From NCBI GenBank assembly GCA_007570785.1, contig ML664176.1:361296-425295 (forward strand): a stretch of 64,000 nucleotides of DNA, read 5' to 3'. The position numbers and the translations under genes were made by a program. The DNA is from Antilocapra americana (taxonomy: Eukaryota > Chordata > Mammalia > Artiodactyla > Antilocapridae). The notes beneath the pieces are model-generated. The model searched no databases, was not told the DNA's origin, and worked only from the letters and a program-made list of their open reading frames with translations. Of the stretch, positions 55,755 to 64,000 are shown one piece after another; the stretch's first letter is position 1, and each line of letters starts with the position of its first letter.

Positions 55755-55965
55755 CACCTATTTTGGCAAATGTTTGAAAAAACCTGGCAAAGGTACAACT
55801 TCCTGAATATTCCACCCAGGTGTCCTGCTGCTAGCTACATCTATCCTGGTACCAAACCTGCTTGTTCACCAGAAGATATGGGCAAGAATGTTCATAGGAG
55901 CCTTGTTTCTAGGTTTTGAAATTATGAACAAGTCATCAACAATAAATCCAGTAAACAAAATATAA
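55755..55965 (+). mobile_element. Old L1 ORF2 3' fragment
   Basis: 'tgtttgaaaaaacctggcaa', 'cttgttcaccagaagatatg' and 'caagaatgttcataggagcc' are the text near the end of L1 ORF2, strongly diverged. Confidence 0.6.
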
Positions 55966-56059
55966 GGGTTCCTTGTTCAAGGAGAAACTGAAGACAGCAC
56001 ACAGCGACAGAAAGATTATAGATCAGGAGTCAATGAGATTTCTCAGCTCACTACAAAAG

Positions 56060-56290
56060 TTTCAGAGCTTAAAAGTATCATCGCCATTATGCAACACAGT
56101 TTTGGAAGTCCTAGCCATAGCAATCAGAGAAGAAATAAAAGGAATCCAAATTGGAAAAGAAGAAGTAAAACTGTCACTGTTTGCAGATGATACAGTACCA
56201 TACATGGAAAATCCTAAAGATGTCACCAGAAAACTACTTGGGCTAATCAATGAATCTGTAAAGTTGTAGGATACAAAATAATACTTAGTG
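56060..56290 (+). pseudogene. L1 ORF2 reverse-transcriptase fragment
   Basis: A 98-codon open frame (55973-56269) contains [20 protein letters not shown], then the FADD active-site box at 56180-56191, then [16 protein letters not shown]. This is the L1 RT palm. The normal FADDMILY is FADDTVPY here. A stop follows before GYKI. It is a short internal L1 piece with no 3' end, lying downstream of an ORF2-end piece, so the two are separate insertions. Confidence 0.88.
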
Positions 56291-56439
56291 TCACTGAACT
56301 ATACTGCTAAATCTGGTTAAAATAATATGTCTTATATAATGTGACTTGTACCACAATTGGAAAAAAAGATTTAAAAAGAAGTATGGATTAATAGAAGGAA
56401 CTTCCCCAAGCTTGCTTTCTTCCATCATGGGGGATAAAA

Positions 56440-56545
56440 GGAAAGTCCAACTAGGATTTAGAAAATTAGGTTCAAATTTCAATTCAACTCTCACTGGCTG
56501 TGTGTCTTCAAGCAAATAGCTAAACCTCTGTGAGAGGCAAATGTG
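56440..56545 (+). mobile_element. MIR SINE fragment
   Basis: 'caactctcactggctgtgtg' and 'aaatagctaaacctctgtga' are MIR core. Confidence 0.6.
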
Positions 56546-56984
56546 GTAATAGAAAAGTAAAATTTTTAAAAAGCTCTAGACTTCAGAAAACCGGTGCCAA
56601 GTCAGAGCTCAGCCTTACACAAATGCGTTTATAGCACACAGGTCATAGAACTGCTGGAGGGGGTAGGTAACAGGAGCAAAGGCTATGTCCCTACCTACCC
56701 CCCAAAACAGAGGGCGTCAAACCAGGAGGTCCTTCAATATCTCTTCTTGATCCATGCTTAGTCAATGATCCTTTGGAGAAAAAGAGCTAACACACCACCT
56801 ACTCCTGTTGAGTGCCTACCAGGTGAAAGCACCCAGCTCCATGGGTGGTGGAGGGGCACCCCAACCAGCCAACCAGTTTCCTGCACTTAGAAGAACCCCA
56901 TAGGGGTTAAGGTCCTGTGGTCACTGTCTTCCATTTCTTCATTGTTGAACATGGAACCCTGCATTGTCATTTTGCACTGAGTCC
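56546..56984. other. Single-copy stretch, no gene seen
   Basis: No repeat recognised and no splice-flanked frame. Confidence 0.38.
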
Positions 56985-57080
56985 TGTAAATCATGCAGCA
57001 GGCCTGGTACCCACCACTGTGCTTAGTGTCCAGGACATAGAAATAAAACAGACCAGTACTCTCAGGGAACTCCAAGTAAG
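56985..57080 (-). mobile_element. L2 3' fragment with a donor-like end
   Basis: 'acccaccactgtgcttagtg' and 'caggacatagaaataaaaca' are inverted L2. A GTAAGTAT string at its right end is part of this repeat context. Confidence 0.5.
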
Positions 57081-57350
57081 TATATTACCTGGGAGGCAAA
57101 TTCTACATTCAAGGAAAGATATTAATGTGCCTGTTTTATTCCTTAGCCTGATGATAGATTGAAAGCTCTAAAGATTAATGTACTTATTTATCCTTAGGAC
57201 AGGTTCTGGTTTGCTTGCACATGAAACACACACAAACACCTCTATAGACTCACCTAGCTACACCCTTGTGAGATGAGCTGTCTTCCTGGACACTTACAGC
57301 TCCCTGAGGAATGTCCATCTGGACACACCATCGACAGCTAAGGGCCTGAA

Positions 57351-57540
57351 GCTGTGGTTCTTAAAGTGTGGTCCCCAGTCCAGGAGCATCAGCAACACCT
57401 GGCCCTTAGCTTCTTAGAGATGTTAATTCTTAAGTTCAGCCCCAGACCTGCTGAAAAGCTCTGGGTGTAGGCCCAGAAATCTGGATTTTAACAAGTCCTG
57501 CAGGTGATACTGATGCAGAAGTTAGTTTCAGAACCACTAG
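57351..57540 (+). mobile_element. MER5A DNA transposon (hAT-Charlie)
   Basis: 190 bp from 'gtggttcttaaagtgtggtc' through 'gcccagaaatctggatttta' to 'agtttcagaaccacta', the whole MER5A length with both terminal inverted repeats recognisable. Confidence 0.85.
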
Positions 57541-57550
57541 CCTAGATGAT

Positions 57551-57763
57551 GGGCTTCCCAGATGGCCAGCGGTAAAGAATCCACCTGCCATTGTAGGTAG
57601 ACATGGGTTCAATCCCTGAGTTGGGAAGATCCCCTGGAGAAGGAAATGGCAACCCACTCCAGTATTCTTGCCTGGGAAATCTCATGGACAAAGGACCCTG
57701 CTGAACTACAGTTCTTGGGGTCACAAAAGAGTCAGCCACAGCTTGGTGACTAACGAACAACAA
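57551..57763 (+). mobile_element. Bov-tA SINE with a perfect 12-bp TSD
   Basis: 'gggcttcccagatggccagc' head to 'ggtgactaacgaacaac' end. AGCCTAGATGAT is repeated exactly at 57539-57550 and 57764-57775, overlapping the very end of the MER5A. Confidence 0.95.
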
Positions 57764-57775
57764 AGCCTAGATGAT

Positions 57776-58679
57776 CAAATTTAATCACTTTATCACCTTG
57801 AAGTATGTTTGTTATCATTCCATTTCTTTTTTTTTTTGGCTGGGGAGGGTGTGTTGGGGGAGTTGATGGAGGGTCAGGTTCTTCCCAACATCCTCCTCCT
57901 CGCCCCACAATACCCCAATCACCAGCAATTCACAAAGATTCGGATCTCTTTGTGTGCTTCCCACAAAATTCAATTTAACTTGCACACTTTGTTTTTGCCT
58001 GTTCATTCAGGACACAATGCAGCCTGGGGTTCCTTGTGAACAAACATCCCATTAGAACATGTCAAGTACCTGATTCATTTAGACTTATCCCACTTGCTTA
58101 ATGTCTGCAACAGAAGCCTCCGTGATATTCTTGATCTAAACAGCTGAGTTAATGCTCTGGGACAAAGGGGCCTGGTGTTTGGGTGAGCTCGCATGGGACT
58201 GACCGCCACAAAGAGAAGCTTGTTGAATGCACACATAAAAAAAGAGACGAGATAGGTGGCAGAGACTAGATCTTTATGACCCTCTGATTATTCTATCAGT
58301 TAGTGAAGGCATAAATCCATCCCCTGACCTAACAAAATACTATTTTACGTCCTTTCACTCCATATTTTATCTTTTATAGCCAATAAAACATAAAAACCTT
58401 ACAAAGGTTATGTTCTCATCAATTTTTGCACTAAATGACAATAAATTAAGTGGCAGTTACTACAGCCGCAACACAGGCGTCAGCCTGAAACTTTCTGGAA
58501 AGACAATCCTCCCTTCTCACTGGCAGAGTTCAGAGCTGCCAGTCAAAGGCGCAGCCATTCAAGTGAAGTGTTAACAGCAGTGCCACTCTATTTCTTTAAG
58601 TAATTAGATCGGGCTGAGCCTTTACTCTTGTTTCTTCAAAATCTGCTCTGGACACAGACTTAGAAAATGAACTGCAGGG
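57776..58679. other. 0.9-kb single-copy block, possible regulatory element
   Basis: Starts with a T run at about 57828-57837. From 58060 to 58640 no repeat is recognised. AACAGCTG E-box-like and GTAATTAG homeodomain-like cores occur. No coding evidence. Confidence 0.42.
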
Positions 58680-58953
58680 GAAGGGACAGTTAGGGAACTT
58701 GGGATGGACGCATACACAAGGCTATATTTCAAATGAATACCCAACAAGGACCCATTGTACAGCACATAGAACTCTACTCAATGTTGGGTATGCTATGTGC
58801 CAGCCTGGATGGGAGGGGGCTTTGGGGTGAATGGATACATGTACGAGCATGGCTGAGTCCTTCTGCTGTTCACCTGAAACTACCAGAACATTGTTAATTG
58901 GCTACACCCCATTACAAAATAAAAAGTTTAAAGTCTGGAAGAAAAAAAAATCT
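58680..58953 (+). mobile_element. Ruminant L1 3' end
   Basis: 'caaggacccattgtacagca', 'cagcctggatgggagggggc', 'ccttctgctgttcacctgaa' and 'aaaataaaaagtttaaagtc' plus an A tail are an L1 3' UTR subtype different from the one at 10608. Confidence 0.8.
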
Positions 58954-59154
58954 GCTCTGGAGGCCAATAAATAAAAAAGAATATGAAACCATGAAAACTT
59001 AAATATTTGTCAGATACAAGAAAAAGCTACAGAACTACTTTGAGTCCAATATCTTTCCGTTCTTACTGTAACAAGGTCACTCAAACCTCCACAACACTGA
59101 AAGGCTCCCAAATGCATAAACTCTAAATATACTTTTCATTTCTATAAAAATCAC

Positions 59155-59275
59155 TTAACCAGTGTTTCTCCAAAGCTCCATGCCATGAGTTAGTACCGAG
59201 AACTTAGAACAAGACCTGGAGCCCAGCAAGGGCTCAACGTTAGCTCCCATTCTTATTTGTTATTGTTGTTACTGT
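59155..59275 (+). mobile_element. MIR SINE 3' end
   Basis: 'acttagaacaagacctggag' and 'gctcaacgttagctcccatt' with a TTATTGTTG finish are the MIR 3' end. Confidence 0.65.
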
Positions 59276-59284
59276 TAGATTATG

Positions 59285-59480
59285 CGCTATTACATGCTGC
59301 TATGCGCTAAGAATGTGAAGGGAAAAGCAAAACAGATGTGGCTCTCCTGTTCTCATGAAGCTCACGGGCTAGCAGCAGAGACAGATACCAAAAAATAATC
59401 TTCAATAAATGTAAGTTAAAAACTTAACAATTAAAATGTAACCCATCAGGGGATGCAAACTAAGAAAAGCCCAGAGTAGT
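59285..59480 (-). mobile_element. L2 fragment
   Basis: 'tctcctgttctcatgaagct' and 'gagacagataccaaaaaata' are inverted L2 3' UTR. Confidence 0.5.
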
Positions 59481-60147
59481 TCAGTATCATTTTGTGGTTC
59501 TGAAACCTCTTGGATACTTAGTTTCAACCAAATCAAGACCCCTCCCCAGATGTTTCCAAAGCCTTCTGTATTACAATGCAAATTTCAAATATAAAACAGC
59601 TCTTAAAATTGCAAACGAAATATTCATATTTCATTACTGTACCATTCAACATCAGAAACATTGCACTAATTTTGTAGATAAGAACTTATTTTTGTAATAC
59701 TGTTAACATTTCCAAATACAGAAACTGAGATATCCCAAGAAACAAGCCTGTGTTCAGATATATTCAGTGAATTGTCCATGAATTTTCTTAGAACTTGCTA
59801 TTCAAATTAATTCATAATTAAAACTAGGGTTTACGTATGCATACCACTTTCTTGTAAGTAATTATAACTATTTCTAAATAATATAAATTACTTGATTAAA
59901 AACTTTTGTATTCAACTTTTTTAAATTATAAAATGAGTTTTCCAGTGACTTCACTTAGAGCCAAGAACAAGAAAAAGAAATTCTTGACCACAGAATGTGG
60001 AGCCCATTCTTAAATAGAATCTGTTTCACAGGGAGAACTGAGGAAATTCAGGAAGGCCCAGGGACATCTCCACTGGGACAGTCACACAGAAAAGTACTAG
60101 AGTTGGGAGGAATCCTGAGAGCATCCCCCCAAATTCTTTATAGCTCT
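59481..60147. other. AT-rich single-copy stretch
   Basis: No gene or repeat recognised. Very AT-rich at 59800-59935. Confidence 0.4.
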
Positions 60148-60345
60148 GTGGGAGGGCCTAGGCTCTGTATCCAGACCCTCGTGTGGATTCTAGCTCCACC
60201 TCTCCATGTAGCTTAACCTTGCTCAGTCTCAGTCTCCTGCTCTGTAGAATGGGTACCCACCTCATACGGAAGCAACTGGAATAGTTGGGGGCATGGATGC
60301 AAATGCTTCTTAGCACGATGCTGAAACACAGTGAGTGCTTCTCCA
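60148..60345 (+). mobile_element. MIR SINE
   Basis: 'cctaggctctgtatccagac', 'attctagctccacctctcca' and 'gctctgtagaatgggtaccc' follow MIR over almost its full length. Confidence 0.75.
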
Positions 60346-60581
60346 CCACCATTCAAGCCTCTCCAAACTCTGTTTCCTAATGAGACAAGACCCAAAGTAA
60401 CAACTACAATAAAACACAAACCGGGACCCAGAATGCACTTTCCACTGCACGAACGTGTTCTCGAATGTCACAGTCCTACCCTAGCAACCCCACAGTCCCC
60501 AGGGGAGCTATCAACCCACGGAGCACACGGCAGGTAGGTGTCCTCTGAATCAGTCTTCAGAGACCTCTACAGCCTGACCTC

Positions 60582-60787
60582 TGGGCTTCCCTGGCAGTGC
60601 AGTGGTCAATAATCTGCCCACCAATGCAAGAGACACGGGTCTAATCTCTGGGTCAGGAAGATCCCCTGGAGCAGGACACGGCAATCCATGCTAGTATCCT
60701 TGCCTGGGAAATTCTATGGACAGCAGAGCGTTGTGGGCTATAATCCATGGGGTCACAAAGGGTCAGACACAACTTAACGACTAAATA
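60582..60787 (+). mobile_element. Bov-tA SINE with a perfect 13-bp TSD
   Basis: 'gggcttccctggcagtgcag' head to 'acaacttaacgactaaata' end. ACAGCCTGACCTC is repeated exactly at 60569-60581 and 60788-60800. Confidence 0.95.
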
Positions 60788-60989
60788 ACAGCCTGACCTC
60801 CTGATATGTTCAGCCCTGGCCCACATCTATCTCACAGGGCAATTATTACCAATGTGGAGACTGCAGCTAAACCAATAGGTCAAGCAGAACTCTGCCCTCC
60901 ACAGTTACTTCATCACACATATTACCTAGATAGATAGCAGTCAATTCCTGTGTGTTAAGAACATTAGTCCCATAACACACTCAGGAAGG

Positions 60990-61276
60990 GAACCTCCCTG
61001 GTGGTCCAGGGGTTAAGAATCCACCTGCAAATGCAGGAGACATGGGTTCAATCCCCTGGTCCACGTAGATTCTACATGCGGTAGGGCAACTAAGCCTGAG
61101 AACCACAACTACTGATCCTGTGCTCTAGCGCGCATGTTCCGCAACAAGAAAAGTCACTGAAATAAGCCTGTGCATCACAACTAGAAGGTAGCCCCTGCTC
61201 GCCACAACTAGAGAAAGTCCATGCACAGCAACAAAGACCCAGAGTAGTGATAAATAAATAAATAATTTTTTTAAAG
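60990..61276 (+). mobile_element. CHR-1-type SINE with a 13-bp TSD
   Basis: 'gaacctccctggtggtccag' head, 'gaaccacaactactgatcct' body, 'agtgataaataaataaataa' tail. ACACTCAGGAAGG (60977-60989) and ACACCCAGGAAGG (61277-61289) differ at one base. Confidence 0.94.
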
Positions 61277-61289
61277 ACACCCAGGAAGG

Positions 61290-61669
61290 AAAAAGTCTTT
61301 AGACTGTGATCCTAAACCCTTTCCTCCATCCATTTAAAGCACATTTACTACTGTATGCTGTGTGTCAAAATTCACGCTAGTCTCTAGATATAAAAATGCC
61401 AAAGATTTAGTCTTTATCATTAAGGCCTTCACAATCTTGGAGGAAGAAGATGTTTAACAGCCAATTTTAATGTGATGTTGTTATTATAGTGGAAAAAATT
61501 ATACACAAGATATCAAAATGTTTTTCCTGTTTTGAATTTGGCCTGGGAAGGTATTTAAGACCTAAGTTTTTTAAAATGCTCTTTCAAAATGACTATAATA
61601 TCAACTTTGGTTAAGTAGTTAATACACATCAATTGTAAAAGACCCATGAAATGAAGACAAGCAAAAAGA
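61290..61669. other. AT-rich single-copy stretch
   Basis: No gene or repeat recognised. Confidence 0.38.
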
Positions 61670-62500
61670 AAAATATAACCTATAATCTTACTGTCTGAAA
61701 TAACTACTGTTAACATTTAGCTGCATGGCCTTCTCGGTTTTAAAAGATTGATAGATATCTATTTCTGAACAAGATATGAGATCATTTTACACAGAGTATG
61801 GTAACCTGGGATTTTCACTTTTCCACAAATATATATTAACATGTTTCTGGAGCAGTAAATGCTCCCCTAGTTTATCATTTTAAGTCACAACATAGAATTC
61901 CATTATAAGTTTCATCATTTCTTTCACTGTCCTCTACTATTTGATATTTAGACCACTTCCAGTTTTTTTGGCTGTAATAAACATGACATTCCTGTTCACA
62001 CATCCTTTCAAAGCCAGGTTACTTTCAGAATAACCTCCTTGAGGGTTGAATAGTTAGATCAAAGGGTAAGCATGTTTTTAAATTGACACAAACAAAACTA
62101 TCTTGAAGCAGAAACACACTCACAGACTTAAGAGAACAGACTTGTGGTTGCTGAGGGGGAGGACGGATGGGGGAGGGATGGAATGGGCATCTGGGATCAG
62201 CCGGTGTGAACACATAGAATGGATGGACAAGGTCCTACTGTATAGCACAGGGAACTATATTCAATATCATGATGGGCCATAATAGAAATTGTGAAAAAGA
62301 ATGTATACATATGTATATCTGAATCACTCCACTGTACAGAAGAAGCTCACACATTGTAAATCAACTATACTTCCATAAATTGCTTTTTAATTTAAAGGGT
62401 TCAGCATATTTTTTAAGACATTGATACCTATCACCAAATTGCCCTACAGAAAAGCTGTACCATTAAATATCACCATTTCCCCATGTTCGATTTAGAGCAT
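61670..62500 (-). mobile_element. Old L1 fragment, antisense, split by a younger L1
   Basis: Left piece: 'catagaattccattataagt', 'gaccacttccagtttttttg', 'ttagatcaaagggtaagcat'. Right piece from about 62420: 'cctatcaccaaattgcccta' and 'cagaaaagctgtaccattaa'. The two are contiguous in old L1 and are separated here by the insertion at 62085-62392. Confidence 0.6.
62085..62392 (+). mobile_element. L1 3' UTR fragment inserted in older L1
   Basis: 'cagacttgtggttgctgagg', 'caaggtcctactgtatagca', 'gggaactatattcaatatca' and 'acattgtaaatcaactatac'. Same family as at 28600-28975, opposite in orientation to its host. Confidence 0.82.
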
Positions 62501-62557
62501 CGTTCTTCTTACTCTTTGCATTTCATACTTTTATTTAAGATTATTTTATGCAGACCA

Positions 62558-62714
62558 TTTTAAAAGTTTTAATTGAATTTATTGTTAATACAATATCACA
62601 TCTTTTTTATGTTTGTTTTTCGGCCCTGAGGCGCGTGGGATCTTAGCTCCCCAGCCAGGAATCAAATTGGCACTGGAAGGCAAAGTCTTAAACACTGGAC
62701 CGCCAGGGAAGTCC
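62558..62714 (-). mobile_element. CHR-2-type SINE (long tail), antisense
   Basis: 'ggaccgccagggaagtcct' is the inverted head. 'gtgggatcttagctccccag' follows in antisense. The left end ('aattgaatttattgttaata') is the inverted long tail also seen at 41230-41311. Confidence 0.85.
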
Positions 62715-62853
62715 TCATATTTTTAAATTTTAATGTATCCACCTTAGTTAAAAATGTTGCTTATAAGAGTCTCTTTTTCAGAGGCAACTATGACATTTGC
62801 TGAAATTAGGCAGCTGTGAGCTGCCCAATCAGCCCAGTTTGAGTTTGGGGCCT

Positions 62854-63016
62854 CAGCACTTCTCAAATTTCACCATGCATGGAAGTCACCTGGGATCTTG
62901 TTGCAATGTGGGTTCCGAGTCAGTAGGTCTCGGGTAGAGACTGAGATGCTTCCTGTCTAACAGGTACCAGGTGATGCCAAGCTTCTGGTCCATGAACTAT
63001 ACTTCAAGAAGCAAGG
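62854..63016 (-). mobile_element. MER5A-like DNA transposon (hAT-Charlie)
   Basis: 'cagcacttctcaaatttcac', 'gagtcagtaggtctcgggta' and 'aggtgatgccaagcttctgg' match inverted MER5A. The right terminal repeat is degraded. Confidence 0.72.
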
Positions 63017-63146
63017 AGCACAGCTCTCTTATCTCAAGGCCCCTCCCAGCCCCTATAAAATGCCCTCATCTCCCCAGCATCTTCCTCCTCATAAGTGCCC
63101 AGCAGGCCTGAAATTCCTCTCCTTGTGCTGTCTCAAACAATTCACG

Positions 63147-63471
63147 AGTGCTTCCCTGGTAGCTCAGTGGTAAAGAATCTGCCTGCCAATGCAAGAGACA
63201 TGGGTTCCACCCCTGGTCCAGGAAGCGCCCACATGCCTTGAAGCAACTAACCCATGTGCCACAACTACTGAGCCTGTGCTCTGGAGCCCACGAGCCTCAA
63301 CTCCTGAAGCCCATGCACCCTAGAGACCGTGCTCCACAAGAGAAGCCACTGCAATGAAAAGTCCATGCACTGTAACTAGAGAGTTGCCCCCATTCACCAC
63401 AACTAGAGAAAAGCTGGCACATCAATGAAGTCCCAGCAAAGTTAAAACCAAATAAAATTATTTAAAAAAAG
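63147..63471 (+). mobile_element. CHR-1-type SINE (long form)
   Basis: 'tgcttccctggtagctcagt' head, 'caactactgagcctgtgctc', 'caagagaagccactgcaatg' body and an 'aaataaaattatttaaaaaa' tail. ACAATTCAC before it and AAAATTCAC after it may be a TSD. Confidence 0.9.
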
Positions 63472-64000
63472 AAAATTCACCTAGCATCAAAGGGCCTCAG
63501 TTTACCCATCCGTGAAATGAAAAGCATGGAGTATCTGGTCACTAAGCTCCTTCTCACCTCCAATAGCAAAGGGAGGTCTCTGCATGAACAGAGAACTAGG
63601 TGTACCCTGGGACGGTTCTGAATATCTTCTTCCTGTCAGCTCACAGGCCCACACTTGGAAAGAGGCCAAGAGAGGGGATGACATTCCAGCAACTGGTGAC
63701 AGCCAAAGTCCAAGGAGAAAGTACCTCTGAAAGGGGACACTTCTCCAACCACCTTTCTCCTGGGGAGTCTCCAGTTATAATGACATACACCTCTGTTCTC
63801 TTCCCAAAAAGAAGAAGTTTGATAAGAACCTAAGGCTAATTTGCTCATTATAGGAACAAAGAGGGGACGGAGGGAGGAGGCTGTTAGAAATACTGCATCT
63901 GTAAATATCTCACCAAAGAGCCTCGGAAGGCAGCTCTGGGCAAAGGGAGTCCAGCATCCTCGGTGATATTCCCTTTTGTTCTATTTTACCCTCTAGCTTT
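63472..64000. other. Single-copy stretch to the right edge
   Basis: No gene or repeat recognised. Open frames of 60-77 codons on both strands overlap each other and carry no splice signals. Confidence 0.4.

Noticed and set aside
57070..57085. Donor-like GTAAGTAT
   Set aside because: Lies at the end of an L2 fragment with no acceptor upstream.
60331..60537. Open frame ending at a donor-like GGCAG/GTAGG
   Set aside because: The start overlaps a MIR and the acceptor side is poor. A chance donor is more likely than a first exon.
1..64000. CRISPR arrays, operons, prophage or other prokaryotic systems
   Set aside because: No regularly spaced repeats, no dense gene order and no ribosome-binding-site pattern; the repeat content is plainly ruminant nuclear DNA.

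Overview
The window looks like about 64 kb of nuclear DNA from a pecoran ruminant (cattle, sheep, goat or a close relative). Several repeat families recognised by eye point there: BovB (RTE) LINEs, Bov-tA and Bov-A/Bov-A2 SINEs that carry a BovB-like tail, CHR-type tRNA-derived SINEs and ruminant L1 3' ends. Older mammalian layers (MIR, L2, L3/CR1-like, MaLR LTRs, MER5A, MER3-like hAT) lie beneath them. Repeat names come from remembered family sequences, not from a database search, and most boundaries are good to roughly 5-30 bp unless a target-site duplication (TSD) is quoted.

I find no complete protein-coding gene, no structural RNA gene, no CRISPR array and no prokaryotic or viral gene organisation. 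The open reading frames are short. The longest recognisable ones are broken pieces of LINE endonuclease or reverse transcriptase. The best hint of host gene content is one 97-bp segment at 30191-30287 with a strong splice acceptor and donor. It would fit an exon of an unidentified protein-coding or non-coding transcript on the + strand. The rest reads as intergenic or deep intronic DNA.

Layout. 1-12 kb: the 5' end of a ruminant L1 running off the left edge, old antisense LINE debris, a MaLR LTR, a 1.2-kb BovB and several SINEs. 12.4-15.7 kb: a nearly complete but inactivated BovB on the - strand. 16-26 kb: L1 3' ends, more BovB 3' pieces, L2 and MIR remnants, a head-to-head Bov-tA pair and a mariner-type hairpin element. 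27.5-29.6 kb: two successive L1 3' segments carrying four younger insertions. 30-46 kb: mostly single-copy DNA with scattered SINEs, the candidate exon, an unusual joined BovB 5'/3' piece and a BovB fragment nested in a CHR SINE with its TSD. 46.6-49.7 kb: a second nearly complete, inactivated BovB on the + strand. 50-64 kb: ancient LINE debris, an L1 reverse-transcriptase fragment, MER3-like and MER5A DNA transposons, and SINEs with clean TSDs.

The nesting order gives a consistent relative chronology: MIR, L2, MaLR and old L1 are interrupted by CHR SINEs and mid-age L1 3' ends, and these in turn by Bov-A, Bov-tA and BovB pieces. No stretch supports a new multi-gene system. The items most worth a second look are the candidate exon, the inverted BovB pair, the composite BovB at 31.2 kb and a few single-copy blocks that may be regulatory.
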